A stretch of 64,000 nucleotides of DNA from Panopea generosa (lineage: Eukaryota; Mollusca; Bivalvia; Adapedonta; Hiatellidae): the NCBI GenBank assembly GCA_029582155.1, contig CM055911.1, forward strand, positions 51,459,419-51,523,418, written 5' to 3'. Within the stretch, counting starts at the first letter, position 1. Each line of letters opens with the position of its first letter. The translations under genes and the position numbers were made by a program. The notes below the pieces were generated by a model that searched no databases, had not been told where the DNA came from, and was given only the letters and a program-made list of their open reading frames with translations. Positions 1 to 12,100 of this stretch are shown piece by piece.

Positions 1-1675
1 TACAATAAACATATGTAATAAATAAGCAATATTGCGTATACAGTAAACATATATAATACATAAAAAATACTGTGTATACAATAATTAAACAATAAAGCGG
101 CATACAATAAACATAAGTAATAAATAAACAATATGAATTATACAATAAATAAACAATATGAATTATACAATGAATAAACAATATTGCGTATGCAATAAAC
201 ATATGTAATTAATAACTAATAATGTGTATACAATAAACAATATAAAGTACGCAATAAACATATGTAAGTAATAAACAATATTGCGTATACAATAAAACAT
301 TTGTAGTAAATAAACAAAACTATGTATACAATAAATAAACAATATAAAGTACGCAATAGACATATGTAATAAATTAACAATATTGCGTATGCAATAAGCA
401 TATGTAATAAATAAACAATAAAGCGTATACAATAAACCTATGTAATAAACAATATGGCCTATACTATGAAAATATTTAGAAAATAAACAATATTGCGTAA
501 GCAATAAACTTAAATTATATAATAAATAAGCAATATTGCGTATGCAATAAACATATGTAATGAATAAACAATATAGCGTATACAATAAACCTATGTAATT
601 AACAATATGGCCTATACTATGAAAATATTTAGAAAATAAACAATATTGCGTAAGCAATAAACTTAAATTATGTAATAAATAAGCAATATTGCGTAAGCAA
701 TAAACATATGTAATGAATAAACAATATTGCGTATGCAATAAACATATGTAATAAATAAGCAATATAGCATATACAATAAACATAAATCATGTTATAAATA
801 AACAATATTGCGTATACAATAAACATATGTAATAAATAAACAATATTGCGTATGCAATAAACATATGTTATAAATAAGCAATATGGCATATACAATGAAC
901 ATAAATTATAAAGTACTCAATAAACATATGTAAGTAATAAGCAATATAGCGTATACAATAAAACATATGTAGTAAATAAACAATACTGTGTATACAATAA
1001 ATAAACAATATAAAGTACGCAATAGACATATGTCATAAATAAACAATATTGCGTATGCAATAAACATATGTAATGAATAAACAATATAGCGTATACAATA
1101 AACCTATGTAATAAACAATATGGCCTATACTATGAACATATTTAAAAAATAAACAATATTGCGTAAGCAATAAACTTAAATTATGTAATAAATAAGCAAT
1201 ATTGCGTATGCAATAAACATATGTAATGAATAAACAATATAGCGTTTACAATAAACATATGTAATAAATAAGCAATATGGCATATACAATAAACATAAAT
1301 CATGTAATAAATAAACAATATTGCGTATACAATAAACAAATGTAATAAATAAACAATAATGCGTATGCAATAAACATATGTTATAAATAAGCAATATGGC
1401 ATATACAATGAACATAAATTATGTAATAAGTAAGCAATATTGCGTATACAGTAAACATATGTAATAAATTAACGATATAAAGTATACAATAAAATATATG
1501 TAATAAATAAACAATATAGCGTGTACAATGAATTAACAATATAACGTACGCAATAAAGATATGTAAGTAATAAACAATAAAGCGTATACAATAAACATAT
1601 GTAATCAATTAACGATATAACGTATACAATAATATATATATATAATAAATAAAGAATACTGTGTATACAATAGTC
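1..1675. repeat. AT-rich satellite array, ~38-43 bp unit
   Basis: About forty imperfect copies of a unit built around the motifs aataaacatatgtaataaat and caatattgcgtatgcaat. The array is already under way at base 1, so it continues upstream. Copies vary in one or two positions (gcgtatgc, gcgtatac, gcgtaagc) and a longer block recurs (see findings). Long open frames on the - strand through this region give Tyr/Ile/Leu-rich repetitive peptides and come from the repeat, not from a gene. Confidence 0.93.
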
Positions 1676-1831
1676 ATTACATATTATATTTTATTAATTC
1701 CTTTAATTTTTTTTAATATTTAGCGTGGATTAAATTGTTCATCCCGATGGTGGTAATGAATTTACAGCTGTCCGAATATTTGTGTTGTATAATTAATACG
1801 AACAAAACACACAGGTGAAATGCAGGCTAAC

Positions 1832-1863
1832 TTTGGTGTGTGTGTGTGTGGGGGGGGGGGGGG
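1832..1863. repeat. (TG)n followed by poly-G run
   Basis: A short TG run passes directly into about 14 consecutive G residues. It is a simple repeat and a likely assembly or length-variation spot. Confidence 0.85.
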
Positions 1864-3894
1864 ATCCTTTATTTATTAACTTCTACTAATGACATGTTAA
1901 AGCAACGCTTATCCAGTTTATTTCAGGATGGTCCGCATCGCCACGTGCTTTTTTTAAATCCGCCAGTCTTATTATATAGCCCCTTATATGTTAAATTCAT
2001 TGAGAAAATCTAATAACCAAAAAAATCTATAACGGCGTATGGTAAGCAAAGCCATTTCAAGGTTAGCCAGTTTGAAGGTTTTATTTATCCTTGCTGTTTG
2101 CATATAGCATTTTGACGAGCAGCCCTTTCAACTTATAGACCTGTTTCTTTCATATATGCTTTGCCTTCCATTGGTGTTCTTCATACTTGAGACACGTTTT
2201 GTCCACACTCCGTTTCGCCGGTACAAAGGGTTGGTATTCACCAACCATTCTCTAGAATATTCTTAGATTTGAAGCCTCTGGCGTGAGCGGCCAACACTCT
2301 ATCCTTTTAGAGCTATTTCGCCGACACATTTTACTTTAAAGGTAGCTTTACCATAGTGACATATCTGCTGAACGGAACAGCTATCCCGCCAGTTGACATT
2401 TTATGTATCTAACCCACCACCTGACATTTTATGTATTTTCTCTAAAAGTATAAAAGTAATTTCCTACAAATATGAACTTGAATATGCGAGCACACTTATG
2501 ATAATAATGACCATGTATGTATAATCGATTTTTTGTATATAAATCTTAATAACACTTCTAATTATTTTGACGAAAATATTTGGAATACAAAATGGCGGAT
2601 TAGCTGTTCAGTATTCTAACAAACGTGGAACAAATTATCGTCGTTTTGTCTTGTTCTGGGACAAAGACCTATAGTTATTGAATAACAAGGCATGATACGC
2701 TACATTATTATTTTTTTGGTTAGGTCACATGAGCGACGAAACCCTATATAAGGGCCAGTTAAGAAATTGACTCTGGGCGCTGCCATATTAAAACGTCACG
2801 ATCACGTGTTAAAAACACGGCATATTCAAGGAGGTCGCCATTGTTTTTCAAAACATTGCATTATGGGAATGTACAAACCGCAATTGATACTAAAACCCGG
2901 CCATATGTACCGGCTCACCCGACCACTTTACGGCTGCAAGGAAAATGCAACTGCGGTGTGTGTATTAATTGATTGTGGCGTTTTAATGCACTAATTGGAA
3001 TCATTATGCATTTCCCTTTGCATTCAATAAGAAAATATTGAAAAATAAAATAAAAATGCTTTAACAGAGGTCTTGAAACTGATCAGTTTTTGAAGATTAA
3101 TCACCGTTTTTTAACAATAATTCCTCCTGAGTTTATGTAAATCCTTTTCAAATAACCACCTATTTAATCTATTATGATATGCTGAACCCATACAACGGAA
3201 AAAATAACAAAATCAAGCAGCTACAGTTATTTATTTTACTTGATACAACAGAAATATATTTTCTTTAGAATATGATTGAAAAACAAGGCGAGTTTACCGG
3301 TGTGGCCTAATTTCAGCACATTGCAAGAAACAGACATATCTCTGAACTTTTTTAAAGTTTTTTTTAAATTATATTTCCACAAACTATTTTAAAATATATA
3401 TGATCACAGCAGTAAATAACATAATATCAAGTTCGTTAGAAAATATATAATGTAAGTTTCAAGACATGTTTTTAAATATGCAAATCGAAATGCATAATGA
3501 TTGAGATTAGCACATTTAAACATCAAAATTGCTATTTAGCACACCACGTTTGCCTTTTCCCTGCATCCAGTATTTGGCCGTGTCACCCGGAACCTGGTTG
3601 GGATTTGGTATCACCAGTGTATTTAGTACCCTGTGCGCGATTGTTTTTATTTTTTTAAAATTAAATATGTTGTTTCACTCAAATTTTGCATCTTTACATT
3701 AATAAACACACCTATTTCGTACAAACTCAAACATATACATTCATTAAATCTGTTTACCACCTCTTTTATAAGACCTAACCATTGGATGCTTTTTAAAAGC
3801 AGTCAACTTATTTTAAAATGCATCAGAGAAGTTTATTGTAGCTTAAACTTTTATATACTTTAGCCAACATCAATGATAAAGTAAATATAATTCA
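1864..3894. other. Stretch with no supportable gene
   Basis: AT-rich unique-looking sequence. The best open frame (2767-2994, 75 codons) has no splice or family support. Around 2225-2270 lies one terminal half of the ggtattcaccaaccattct MITE family, seen complete at 30025-30278. A ctatataagg string near 2743 resembles a TATA box, but no transcript can be tied to it. Confidence 0.6.
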
Positions 3895-5300
3895 TAACAC
3901 CAAGATTTATTCTTGAAAACCATGCCATAATATTCACGTTGTACGTACGGTGGTACTGAAGATGTAGTACATTTCTTTAAACCAAGATTTATTCTTGAAA
4001 ACCTTGTCAGAATCCCCACGTTTTACATACGGTGGTACCGAAGATGTAGAACATTTCTTTAAACCAAGATTTATTCTTGAACACCATGACAGAATCTCCA
4101 CGTTGTACATACAGTGGTATCGAAGATGTAGAACATGTCTTTACACCAATATTTCTTCTTGAAAACCATGTCAGAATTTCCACATTGTACATACGGCGGT
4201 ATCGAAGGTGTAGAACATGTCTTCAAACCAAGATTTATTCTTGAAAACTATGTCAGAATCTCCCCTAATTGTACATACGGTGGTATCGAAGATGTAGAAC
4301 ATGTCTTCAAACCAAGATTTAGTCTTGAAAACTATGTCAGAATCTCCCCTAATTGTACATACGGCGGTATCGAAGGTGTAGAACATTTCTTTACACCAAG
4401 ATTTATTTTTGAAAACCATGACAGAATCTCCACGTTGTACATACGGTGGTATCGAAGGCGTAGAACATTTCTTTAAACTAAGATTTATTCTTGAAAACCA
4501 TGTCAGAAACTCCACGTTGTTCATACGGTGAGCACTGGTATCGAAGGTGTAGAGCATGTCTTTAAACGAAGATTTATTCTTGAAAATCATGTCAGAATCT
4601 CCACGTTGTACATACTGTGGTACCGAAGATGTAGAATATTTTTTACACCAAGATTTATTCTTGAAATCCATGTCAGAATCTCCACGTTGTACATACGGTG
4701 GTACCGAAGATGTAAAACATGTCTTTACACCAAGATCTATTCTTAAAAACTATGTCAGAATCTCCACGTTGATCAAACGTTGGTATCGAAGATGCAGAAC
4801 ATTTCTTTACACAAAGATTTATTATTGAAAACCATGTCAGAATCTCCACAATGTACATACGGTGGTATCGAAGATGTAGAACATGTCTCTACACCAATAT
4901 TTATTCTTGAAACCCATGTCAGAATATCCACGTTGTACATACGGTGGTATCGAAGATGTAGAACATGTCTTTTATCCAATATTTATTCTTGAAAACTATA
5001 TCAGAATCTCCTAATTGTACCTACGGCGGTATCGAAGGTGTAGAACATTTCTTTAAACTAAGATTTATTCTTGAAAACCATGTCAGAATCTCCACGTTGT
5101 AATACTGTGGTATCGAAGATGTAGAACATTTATTTACAACAAGATTTATTCTTGAAAACCATGTCAGAATATCCACAGTGTACAAACGGTGGTATCGAAG
5201 ATGTAGAACATTTCTTCACACCAATATTTATTTTTGAAAACCATGTCAGATTCTCCACGTTGTATATACGGCGGTATCGAAGATGTAGAACATTTCTGTC
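3895..5300. repeat. Tandem array, ~82-bp unit, about 17 copies
   Basis: Each unit carries ccaagatttattcttgaaaa, then catgtcagaatctccacgtt, then tacggtggtatcgaagatgt and agaacat. The agaacat anchor recurs about every 80-86 bases from roughly 3967 to 5290. The unit length is not a fixed multiple of three and copies carry indels. The overlapping open frames on both strands here (113 aa +, 166 aa -) are by-products of the array. Confidence 0.93.
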
Positions 5301-6480
5301 TGAAATGCCATCGTAAGATACAAGACGTAAGAAACTTTATTTTGTGTCGGGATATATAAATAAAAAACACTAGCTATTTGCCGACAGTAACACAGATACA
5401 TAATATGTTAATTTTTTTTTACATCACTTTACACTGATCAGAATCAACCTTGATGTTGGTGTATATAAGGTTATTTCCTATCGCCACCGGTTTCCCATAT
5501 GGGCGATGCCCCAAGAGCGGTGTCAGTCTTTCTAGGTTTGTGGGGGATAGTGCATAATGTAGATAGAAATCCATCGTAAGTTTCTTCTGGTTCTTTAGCA
5601 TGTTTGGTGTTAATACCCTGGGTTTAAAGTTCCATTCGAACGAGTGTTAGTATTTTAATTGGAAAGCTCCTGGAGCAAGAAGTCTCGGGCTCTACCGACT
5701 GAGCTAATGGGGTTGGTTCTAAGCACCTTTTATATATGCACATTTAAATCTCGCTATCCATCCGTCTTTATTATATATACGGTGATTCTTACATAACACC
5801 CTCTGACAATAACATAATTTATAGTGTGATTCATCTCTATATACCCATACCAGTGATTTAAAATCATGTTTATATGTTTAAAACAAAATTAACATCTATT
5901 TTCATTGTGTGATTCTTACGCCGGGTTAGAGAAGTCTATAACACCGGATTAATGTTCTCATAATAATGTGATTTGCATGATGAAAATATTATTACGCATA
6001 TTAAATCGACAAAGTACATAAAATATAAGATTTATTTTAAGTTTTAAACTACAATTTCAATAATAACGTTTAGATTATATTTCTAAAAAAAGCAAATATG
6101 TGGTTTACAATATACATCACAAATCCAGAACTATTTGTTTCCTAACCGGAAATTCGATATCTATATTTGTTGATGTGTTGTTAGGTCAAAAATGGTTCCA
6201 AATTCAATTGTCGAAACGAAATGTTGTTTACGCTTTGTGTAAATCCTAAGGAATCAACCTTATTAATTGTTATGCGATATATATAATGAATCCTTGAGGA
6301 AATTTTTGTAAGTAGTTCAGTGATCATTTATTGCTATCATTACCGTGTTCACATTTTATTTTGTTTACAACTCGAAATAAACAAGTTGGAACACGACAGG
6401 TTACAGTTGTCGGTTTCAAACGTAAGCTGTTTGGTTTGTTTTGTTTATTCGTGCACATTTATTGAATAAATTGTGTTGAA
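5301..6480. other. No gene seen; tRNA-like SINE scrap
   Basis: Unique AT-rich DNA. Near 5680-5720 the + strand reads ctctaccgactgagctaa, the complement of a tRNA-type A box, so a decayed minus-strand SINE head is likely. No open frame here has supporting splice sites. Confidence 0.45.
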
Positions 6481-6934
6481 ATATTTGACTGATAGGACCA
6501 TTGTCTTCATTAAAAATATTTGTCTGCGGTGGGAGCTCTGCATGCTATTACAGGAGCTTGGGGAGTGGATAAGGGTGCAGGACGAAGCGTACCACTGTCT
6601 TTCCGTACCACTGCCTTTACGTACCATTTCAGGACGAAGCGCACCACATATATATAATATAGTAGTAAATACCTGGTGGGACGCTCGATAATACGTTGTC
6701 AACTAGGTGTGAATAACAAGTATCATTTGCTCAAATCAGTGGTAAATTAAAGCAATCTGACAAAAAGAAAGTAGTAATGGGTATTATCAGGTTAATTAAT
6801 CCCGATTAATTGTAAAAGCAGTACAATATAGTAATTGTAAGTTTGGTTATGAAGAACGAGAAAACATAGATCACTTTCTTTTTTATATAAGCATTTTATT
6901 TTTTTCGCATAATAACGTATAAAATAAGCACAAA

Positions 6935-7135
6935 CATACATTTTTTTCTTCATTCATTCATAATAAAAATCATAACTCATCGATCAGTATAAGCACATTT
7001 CATATAAAGCATATAATTATAATTAATAGCCAAACATACATTTTTTTCTTCATTCACTATTAAAATTTCAAAATTTACAACAATTTCATATATCATAATA
7101 AAAATCATAACTCGTCGATCAGTATAAGCACACTT
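6935..7135. repeat. Two-copy direct duplication
   Basis: The phrases caaacatacatttttttctt and ataaaaatcataactc(a/g)tc, followed by gatcagtataagcaca, occur twice, about 100-160 bases apart. This is a local tandem duplication inside the inverted-repeat block. Confidence 0.7.
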
Positions 7136-7140
7136 TACAT

Positions 7141-7274
7141 TTATTGAAGCTGTGACACAGTGTCTGTGATGTCAGCGGCAATTGTGTCTGTTGATGCTGA
7201 TCTACATTCTCCGCAAGACCATTCCAGATTGATCTGCCCACTCTGCAACTGATGATACTGAGCATGTGTGATCC
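7141..7274 (-). CDS. Possible terminal exon, unrecognised protein
   Basis: On the - strand a good splice acceptor (T-rich tract ending tattgcag, boundary at 7274) is followed by an open frame in phase 2. It encodes 43 residues including HQLQSGQINLEWSCGECRSA and ends at a TAA at 7141-7143. The stop overlaps an AATAAA, which could serve as the poly(A) signal. The CGEC pair and the mixed polar composition look more protein-like than the other frames. No upstream exon was found, so it may be a fragment captured in the surrounding inverted-repeat block. The protein family is not recognised. Confidence 0.33.
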
Positions 7275-7954
7275 CTGCAATAAAAATATAAATAAATAAT
7301 TAACACATGTCTTCGAAATTATACTAGACCTTTTCAAAATTTAATTTATTATAATTCTCGCTTTATTTTCGCTATATTGTAGTACTTATCGATGCAGATT
7401 AGACAAGATGAACATTAGATAAAAAAAAAATATAACATAATACACATTTGAACAGTTTAACAAACAATAAATTAATATTATTAAATTTTCCCTATATAAT
7501 CTATATGTAGTACGCTTCGTCCTAGAATCCTGGTACGGTAAGGCAGTGGTACGCTTCGTCCGACAATCGTGGATAATAATGTTTAATGGTGGTGGACTGG
7601 TTCTCTGGCGTATATAAAGAGACAAGGAAAGAAACAAACGTTGACCCCTTCCCGATCAAAATAAGAATTTCTAAGACAATAGGCCATCAATTTTAACAAA
7701 CCCAGTCTCGTTCTATCGCTGAATGATTTATCTTCAAATTAAACAACAATTTAACTGGAAATAAAGATGTCCGGTAGACCGCTGATGAATAATTCAATAA
7801 GCTATTTGATGAACACCACATGAGATTTCAGTATCATATTAACCATATTTTGTTGTCTGGTAAACCCCATAAAATGTTCGATACTCCCCAAGCAATGGCC
7901 GTGTACTTATAAAAACAGTTGAATGATATGTCTTCTTCTTCTTCTCCCTATACT

Positions 7955-8060
7955 GAGCTGGGCTCTCAAAGAACGTCGATAGCTCAACAAGACTGGGCCT
8001 GCAGTCTCCAAGTTAAGATGGTAAAATTTAAAGATAAAATTATGTACAATGTTGTCCTGT
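7955..8060 (+). pseudogene. Possible LINE reverse-transcriptase remnant
   Basis: The + strand frame reads RTSIAQQDWACSLQVKMVKF and continues KDKIMY. This is similar in style to the segment before the C-terminus of non-LTR (Jockey/CR1-type) reverse transcriptases, where SI..QQLGW..L..RR is followed by FYKI. It is short, has no ends, and lies in opposite orientation to the neighbouring fragment at 8080-8289. Confidence 0.3.
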
Positions 8061-8079
8061 TTGGTGATGTGTGGTCAGG

Positions 8080-8289
8080 TCACCCCGCGAGGACAGTCCT
8101 GAAGGCTTCCAGAGTTGTAGCTGTCACTACGCTAGTGGGGAGACAGTTCCACTCTCTTATTGTCCTTGGGTAGAAGGAGTTGGCGTAGGTAGCATCGTTG
8201 ATGCGTTCTTGGAAGAACCTGTGTTGACCTCGAGTGCGGGTATTGCTGTCACACTGTGTTGCTCTAGTTTTATGCCAATTGACCACCAC
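8080..8289 (-). pseudogene. Non-LTR retrotransposon RT C-terminal remnant
   Basis: The - strand frame contains ANSFYPRTIREWNCLPTSVV and then TATTLEAFRTVL before a stop. In metazoan LINE (Jockey/CR1/RTE-like) polymerases the extreme C-terminus commonly reads SFFPRTI.(D/E)WN.LP with a later LDAFK-type ending. Only this tail is present: no catalytic YADD region or endonuclease is in the window. A SINE abuts the 5' side at 8311, so the element is truncated there. Assignment to a particular LINE clade is not possible from this tail. Confidence 0.7.
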
Positions 8290-8310
8290 AACTTCTTGGT
8301 TAGTGTATGG

Positions 8311-8592
8311 CCGGGCCCGATTAGCTCAGTCGGTTACACGTCTGACTGTCAATCCAGGGGTCGTGAGTTCGAATCCCCCACTCGGCAACAGTCTCCATGA
8401 TGATTGATATACAACATTGTGTCTCATTTTCATTCGTCTCTCACCACTGATTCAAGTGGGAAAGTTATCAGTTACTTACGGAGATGGGATGTGCTCGAGT
8501 ACTGGTTAATCCCAGGAAACTGGTTAGGTTAACTGATCGTCTGTTTGCTCTCGATGGCATAAAAATGACGCTAAATATTCAATCAATCAATC
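8311..8592 (+). mobile_element. tRNA-derived SINE, family A (full length)
   Basis: The head reads gcccgattagctcagtcggt and later gttcgaatccc, a tRNA-type A box and B box. A shared body follows (tctcaccactgattcaag, gttatcagttactt, gtactggttaa). The tail reads atggcataaaaatgacgcta and ends in an (aatc)n run. At least eight more copies occur in this window on both strands. The tRNA-like head belongs to the SINE and is not a functional tRNA gene. Confidence 0.9.
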
Positions 8593-8754
8593 TTGGACAT
8601 AAACAAGTTTTTTACCTTATTAAACATAAGCCTGATAATTAAGGGTAAGAGCATGCTCTTTTTTCCAGTTTGCTAATTAAAAATTTCTTTTTAAAAAGTC
8701 CCAATACACCTCAATCACACTGTTTTTTTCCACTGCCAATCTTGAAGGCTTGGG

Positions 8755-8930
8755 CTCCAAAAACTTTATGTGAGAAAGTTTGCCAGTTAGTTACAAAAGG
8801 ACAGTGGCTCTATTCAGATTCATTCTGAGGTCTTCCGCCCCCAATAAAGCTGTAAATACCATATATTATAACCTAAAATGTGTTAAAAATGGCATTCAAT
8901 ACCATTCAAAAAATATTTACACAAAAAAAA
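8755..8930 (+). mobile_element. SINE family C, 3' part
   Basis: The body reads gagaaagtttgccagttag, then attcattctgaggtcttc, and ends acctaaaatgtgttaaaaat before ggcattcaataccattc. It matches 26838-27075 and 41664-41835. The tRNA-like head is missing here. Confidence 0.75.
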
Positions 8931-9122
8931 CAAAAACGTGCTTGAAACATTTAAACAGGTGAAAATTGCAGCAAGAAACATTACTTAATAACTTATCACT
9001 GTTTCTGTAGAGAAAATAAATTGATATTCAATAGTTTCTTACACTAAATAATAAATGCAATAGTCAATTCATATTTGTTTATAATTTTCTATCAGGTACT
9101 GTTCTTTTTAAAGCGAACCAGA

Positions 9123-12100
9123 ATGTTTGCCCGTCCAACCAAAAAACCTGCTGCACCAGTGACAAAACAAAAGGTATATTTTAATTCACGTATGCAAGTC
9201 AAATTCATTGTTCTCTGTGACATTTATATTGCCTCATCTTTAGTACAGGTATAAAACTGTCACTTTGTCTGGGCATGTGTACGTCTGTCCATCTGAATTC
9301 ATTCCCAGAACATAATTCCAAAGTTATGTTTAATTAAATGAAATGATAAAAGATAATGTGTGAAGAAAGAAAGAACCATAACTCTTATCTTTAATAATGA
9401 CAGGCTTGAGTTGACCCCCTTTGTACGTTATTTTTCATACATACAGAGCATAATATATATTAACCCTTTACTTCATATATACGCTTTTGGACACCTCTAA
9501 TATAGATGCCTTCGTTGGATACCTCTAATATAGAAGGCTTTTGAATTATTGAGTGAATTATGTTTATATTAACTGACAGAGTGGAAAACAGTGCAGGAAG
9601 TGTTCAGATTGGTCGTTACGAGCAATCTGGACTCTTCCTGCACTGTTTTCAAAGGCCTTCTGTGATTGGTGCGGTAAAACGCGTATGTATGAAGTAAAGG
9701 GTTAAAGAGAGTATATCGGGCAAAAATGATATAAATGTCCTAAAAAATAAAATTATTGTTAAATGTATAAAAAGCATATCATTATCATTGATAAATAATA
9801 GCCGATGTTTTTGTTTGTTAAATCCACCAAAATGTGATAAAATTGTTATTTGAATTGGAGTGGTGAACTTGAATGAATTCCCCATTCTAAAAATAGACGG
9901 CACGTCAAAACTGCTTGAATACCTTTGCATCATCGTTCAGACTCTTTCTTATAATATATCAAAAAGAAATCATGTGACTCATTTAATATATCACAAAACA
10001 GGTGCATAGCCCAAGTTAGCAAATCCCTTTTCAATGTATTATTTGGGCATGTTTAGATAGATATCCTTTTGGCAATATAGGATCAATGAGTATATATAGG
10101 CATGATGTTTGGGGGAAAATATTTTAAGCCAATTTTGAAATTTGAAAAATCCTGACATATTCTTTTAAAAATGTATGTACGTGTCTTAGAACATGTGGAA
10201 GTGTTGATACTCTTGTTTAGTAAGTGTTATCATTAATTTTCTTGTGGAGCAAAATATCTGCCATTTTTGTTTTAACTTCAGTTGTTTTTTTCAGGGATTG
10301 AACAAACCCAAGACTGTCAGTGTAAAATCTGGATTAAAAGCACCCCAAGCAAAAAAGTAAGAGATTCCAAATACAAAAGTAACTTTTTGTTTAAGATGGT
10401 TCTGTTCCTTATTTACTTATTAATAAGATCACATACAATAATTTTTTAATGACGTTGAACGCCATTTTCAACTCATTTTAGGTTAAATAATACGGCATGT
10501 CCAGTTTTATTGATGGAGGAAGACCTAAGAAGGAATCGTCATCCCCCAAGTAGTCTGCAGTCTTTCTCATATAACTGAGTGGGATTTGAACCTACGACCT
10601 CAGCGTACTTGATCTTGAGACAGTGTCTTTGACCACTCAGCGACAGAGGCCCCCTTTTTATATTACAGTCGACCTGAAATGTGTTGAAAATGGCGTTCAT
10701 TCCCATTCCAAAAAAAAATTACATTAAAGAAACCAATGTAACACCTTGTTATTACAGAGGCAAAACAGAGGCCAAGGGGTTGAAGCCAAAACCACCACCG
10801 AGGGAAGATGCCGGATACTCCCTGTACTCCACAGACTCTGAGGATCAAGTCTCTACGGCATTTAAGGAAATGGAAACATGCGAGAAGATTCTCACACATC
10901 TTAAACACAAAAACAAAGGTGATTTTTTAAAATGATTGTTTTTGGAAAAGTGTCACTGTGACATGCATGATGGGCATGAAAAATTGTGTTTTCAAACTTG
11001 CCTTTTCAAACTTAAATTCAGAACTGGGTTCTTAAAGGTGCAAGATGGCTCTGGCGCAGGTTTTATATAATTTTATACATGATTCAAGTCAGAGAACCTT
11101 TATTTTTAAAATTTCAATTTCACCACTGCATGGTTTTTTGTTACAATTTTGCATTCTACTAGATCATTGTTAATACATTTGATTGGCAAAAAGATATTTT
11201 CTAAAAAGTGTGTTTTATTTACAGCTTGAAAAAAAAGGTAAAACTGCTTCCAAACCAAAACAATCTTGCCGGTTTGGAAAAGTTTTTTTTGAGTGGGGGG
11301 AGGGTGTCCAAAAAAAAAAAAAAATATTGTTGTTCGTTCAAAATATTTTCTGTCATTACATTTCCTTAAAAAGATTCTTTGATTGATTACAAAAAAAATG
11401 AAGAAGAAAAGAATTTACATACCTACCCGACCCTTAATGGTATGAGTCTGAAGTGGCAAAAAACAATTTTATAGTTCAGTTTATACTAATTTATTTAAGC
11501 TCGATTGCGATGAAAGCTCAGAGCTTATACAAACCGCTCTCCAGTCTGCTTCCTGGGTAGAACCAGTACTGAGTGTTGTTTTAAAATAGGCATCGGGTCG
11601 AGCTGGGCATAGAACTCGCAACTACTGCCCTGCTTTTTATTTAAGGATGGCATCAGTATTACTGCTTTTACCTTTTCATATTGATAAGCACTGACTTTTC
11701 TTTATTATTGAGCTAAAATGATTGCTATAAACATTAAGTTATTTGTAGAGATTTATATGATTATTTTCTTCAATAATCAAAACTAAATTTCAAGTTTGTT
11801 GTCCATAAAAGACAACAAAATTAGTTCATTAATATCTGTACTGCAGCAAGAAATACATACTTTAAAACAAAGTACATTTACAAATGTATTTGTCTTGATA
11901 TCTTTCGGTATAAGTCTTTGAAAATGTCGTGCCCGGTTACCTTTGCCGGTAGTGCAGCTAACTATCAATCAAGGGGTTGTGAGTGTGAATCTCCGCTCAG
12001 CCAGAATATCCCTGATGATTGATTTACAACATCAATCATCTCTCACCTCTGATTCAAATGGAAAAGTTATCAGTTACTTGCGAAGATGTACTTGAGTACT

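Larger units (their letters stand above)
6578..7570. mobile_element. Inverted-repeat-bounded block (~1 kb)
   Basis: The left arm near 6579-6645 contains aggacgaagcgtaccactg and then a second gacgaagcg. The right arm near 7510-7565 contains the same two motifs in reverse complement. Between them lie a duplicated segment and a possible terminal exon on the - strand. The arrangement suggests a non-autonomous DNA element or an inverted duplication; no target-site duplication was identified. Confidence 0.45.

Noticed and set aside
163-783. 206-codon open frame on the - strand
   Set aside because: It is a translation of the AT-rich satellite with repetitive Tyr/Ile/Leu peptides and no start context.
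2767-2994. 75-codon frame after a TATA-like string
   Set aside because: Too short and without homology or splice sites; the TATA-like string alone is not evidence in AT-rich DNA.
4171-4671. 166-codon open frame on the - strand
   Set aside because: By-product of the 82-bp array; frames shift with unit indels.
1-5300. CRISPR-like direct repeats
   Set aside because: Repeats are contiguous without unique spacers and the sequence is a eukaryotic nuclear genome.
8311-8390. tRNA gene candidate
   Set aside because: The tRNA-like cloverleaf parts continue into a repeated SINE body present at least eight more times, so it is a SINE head.
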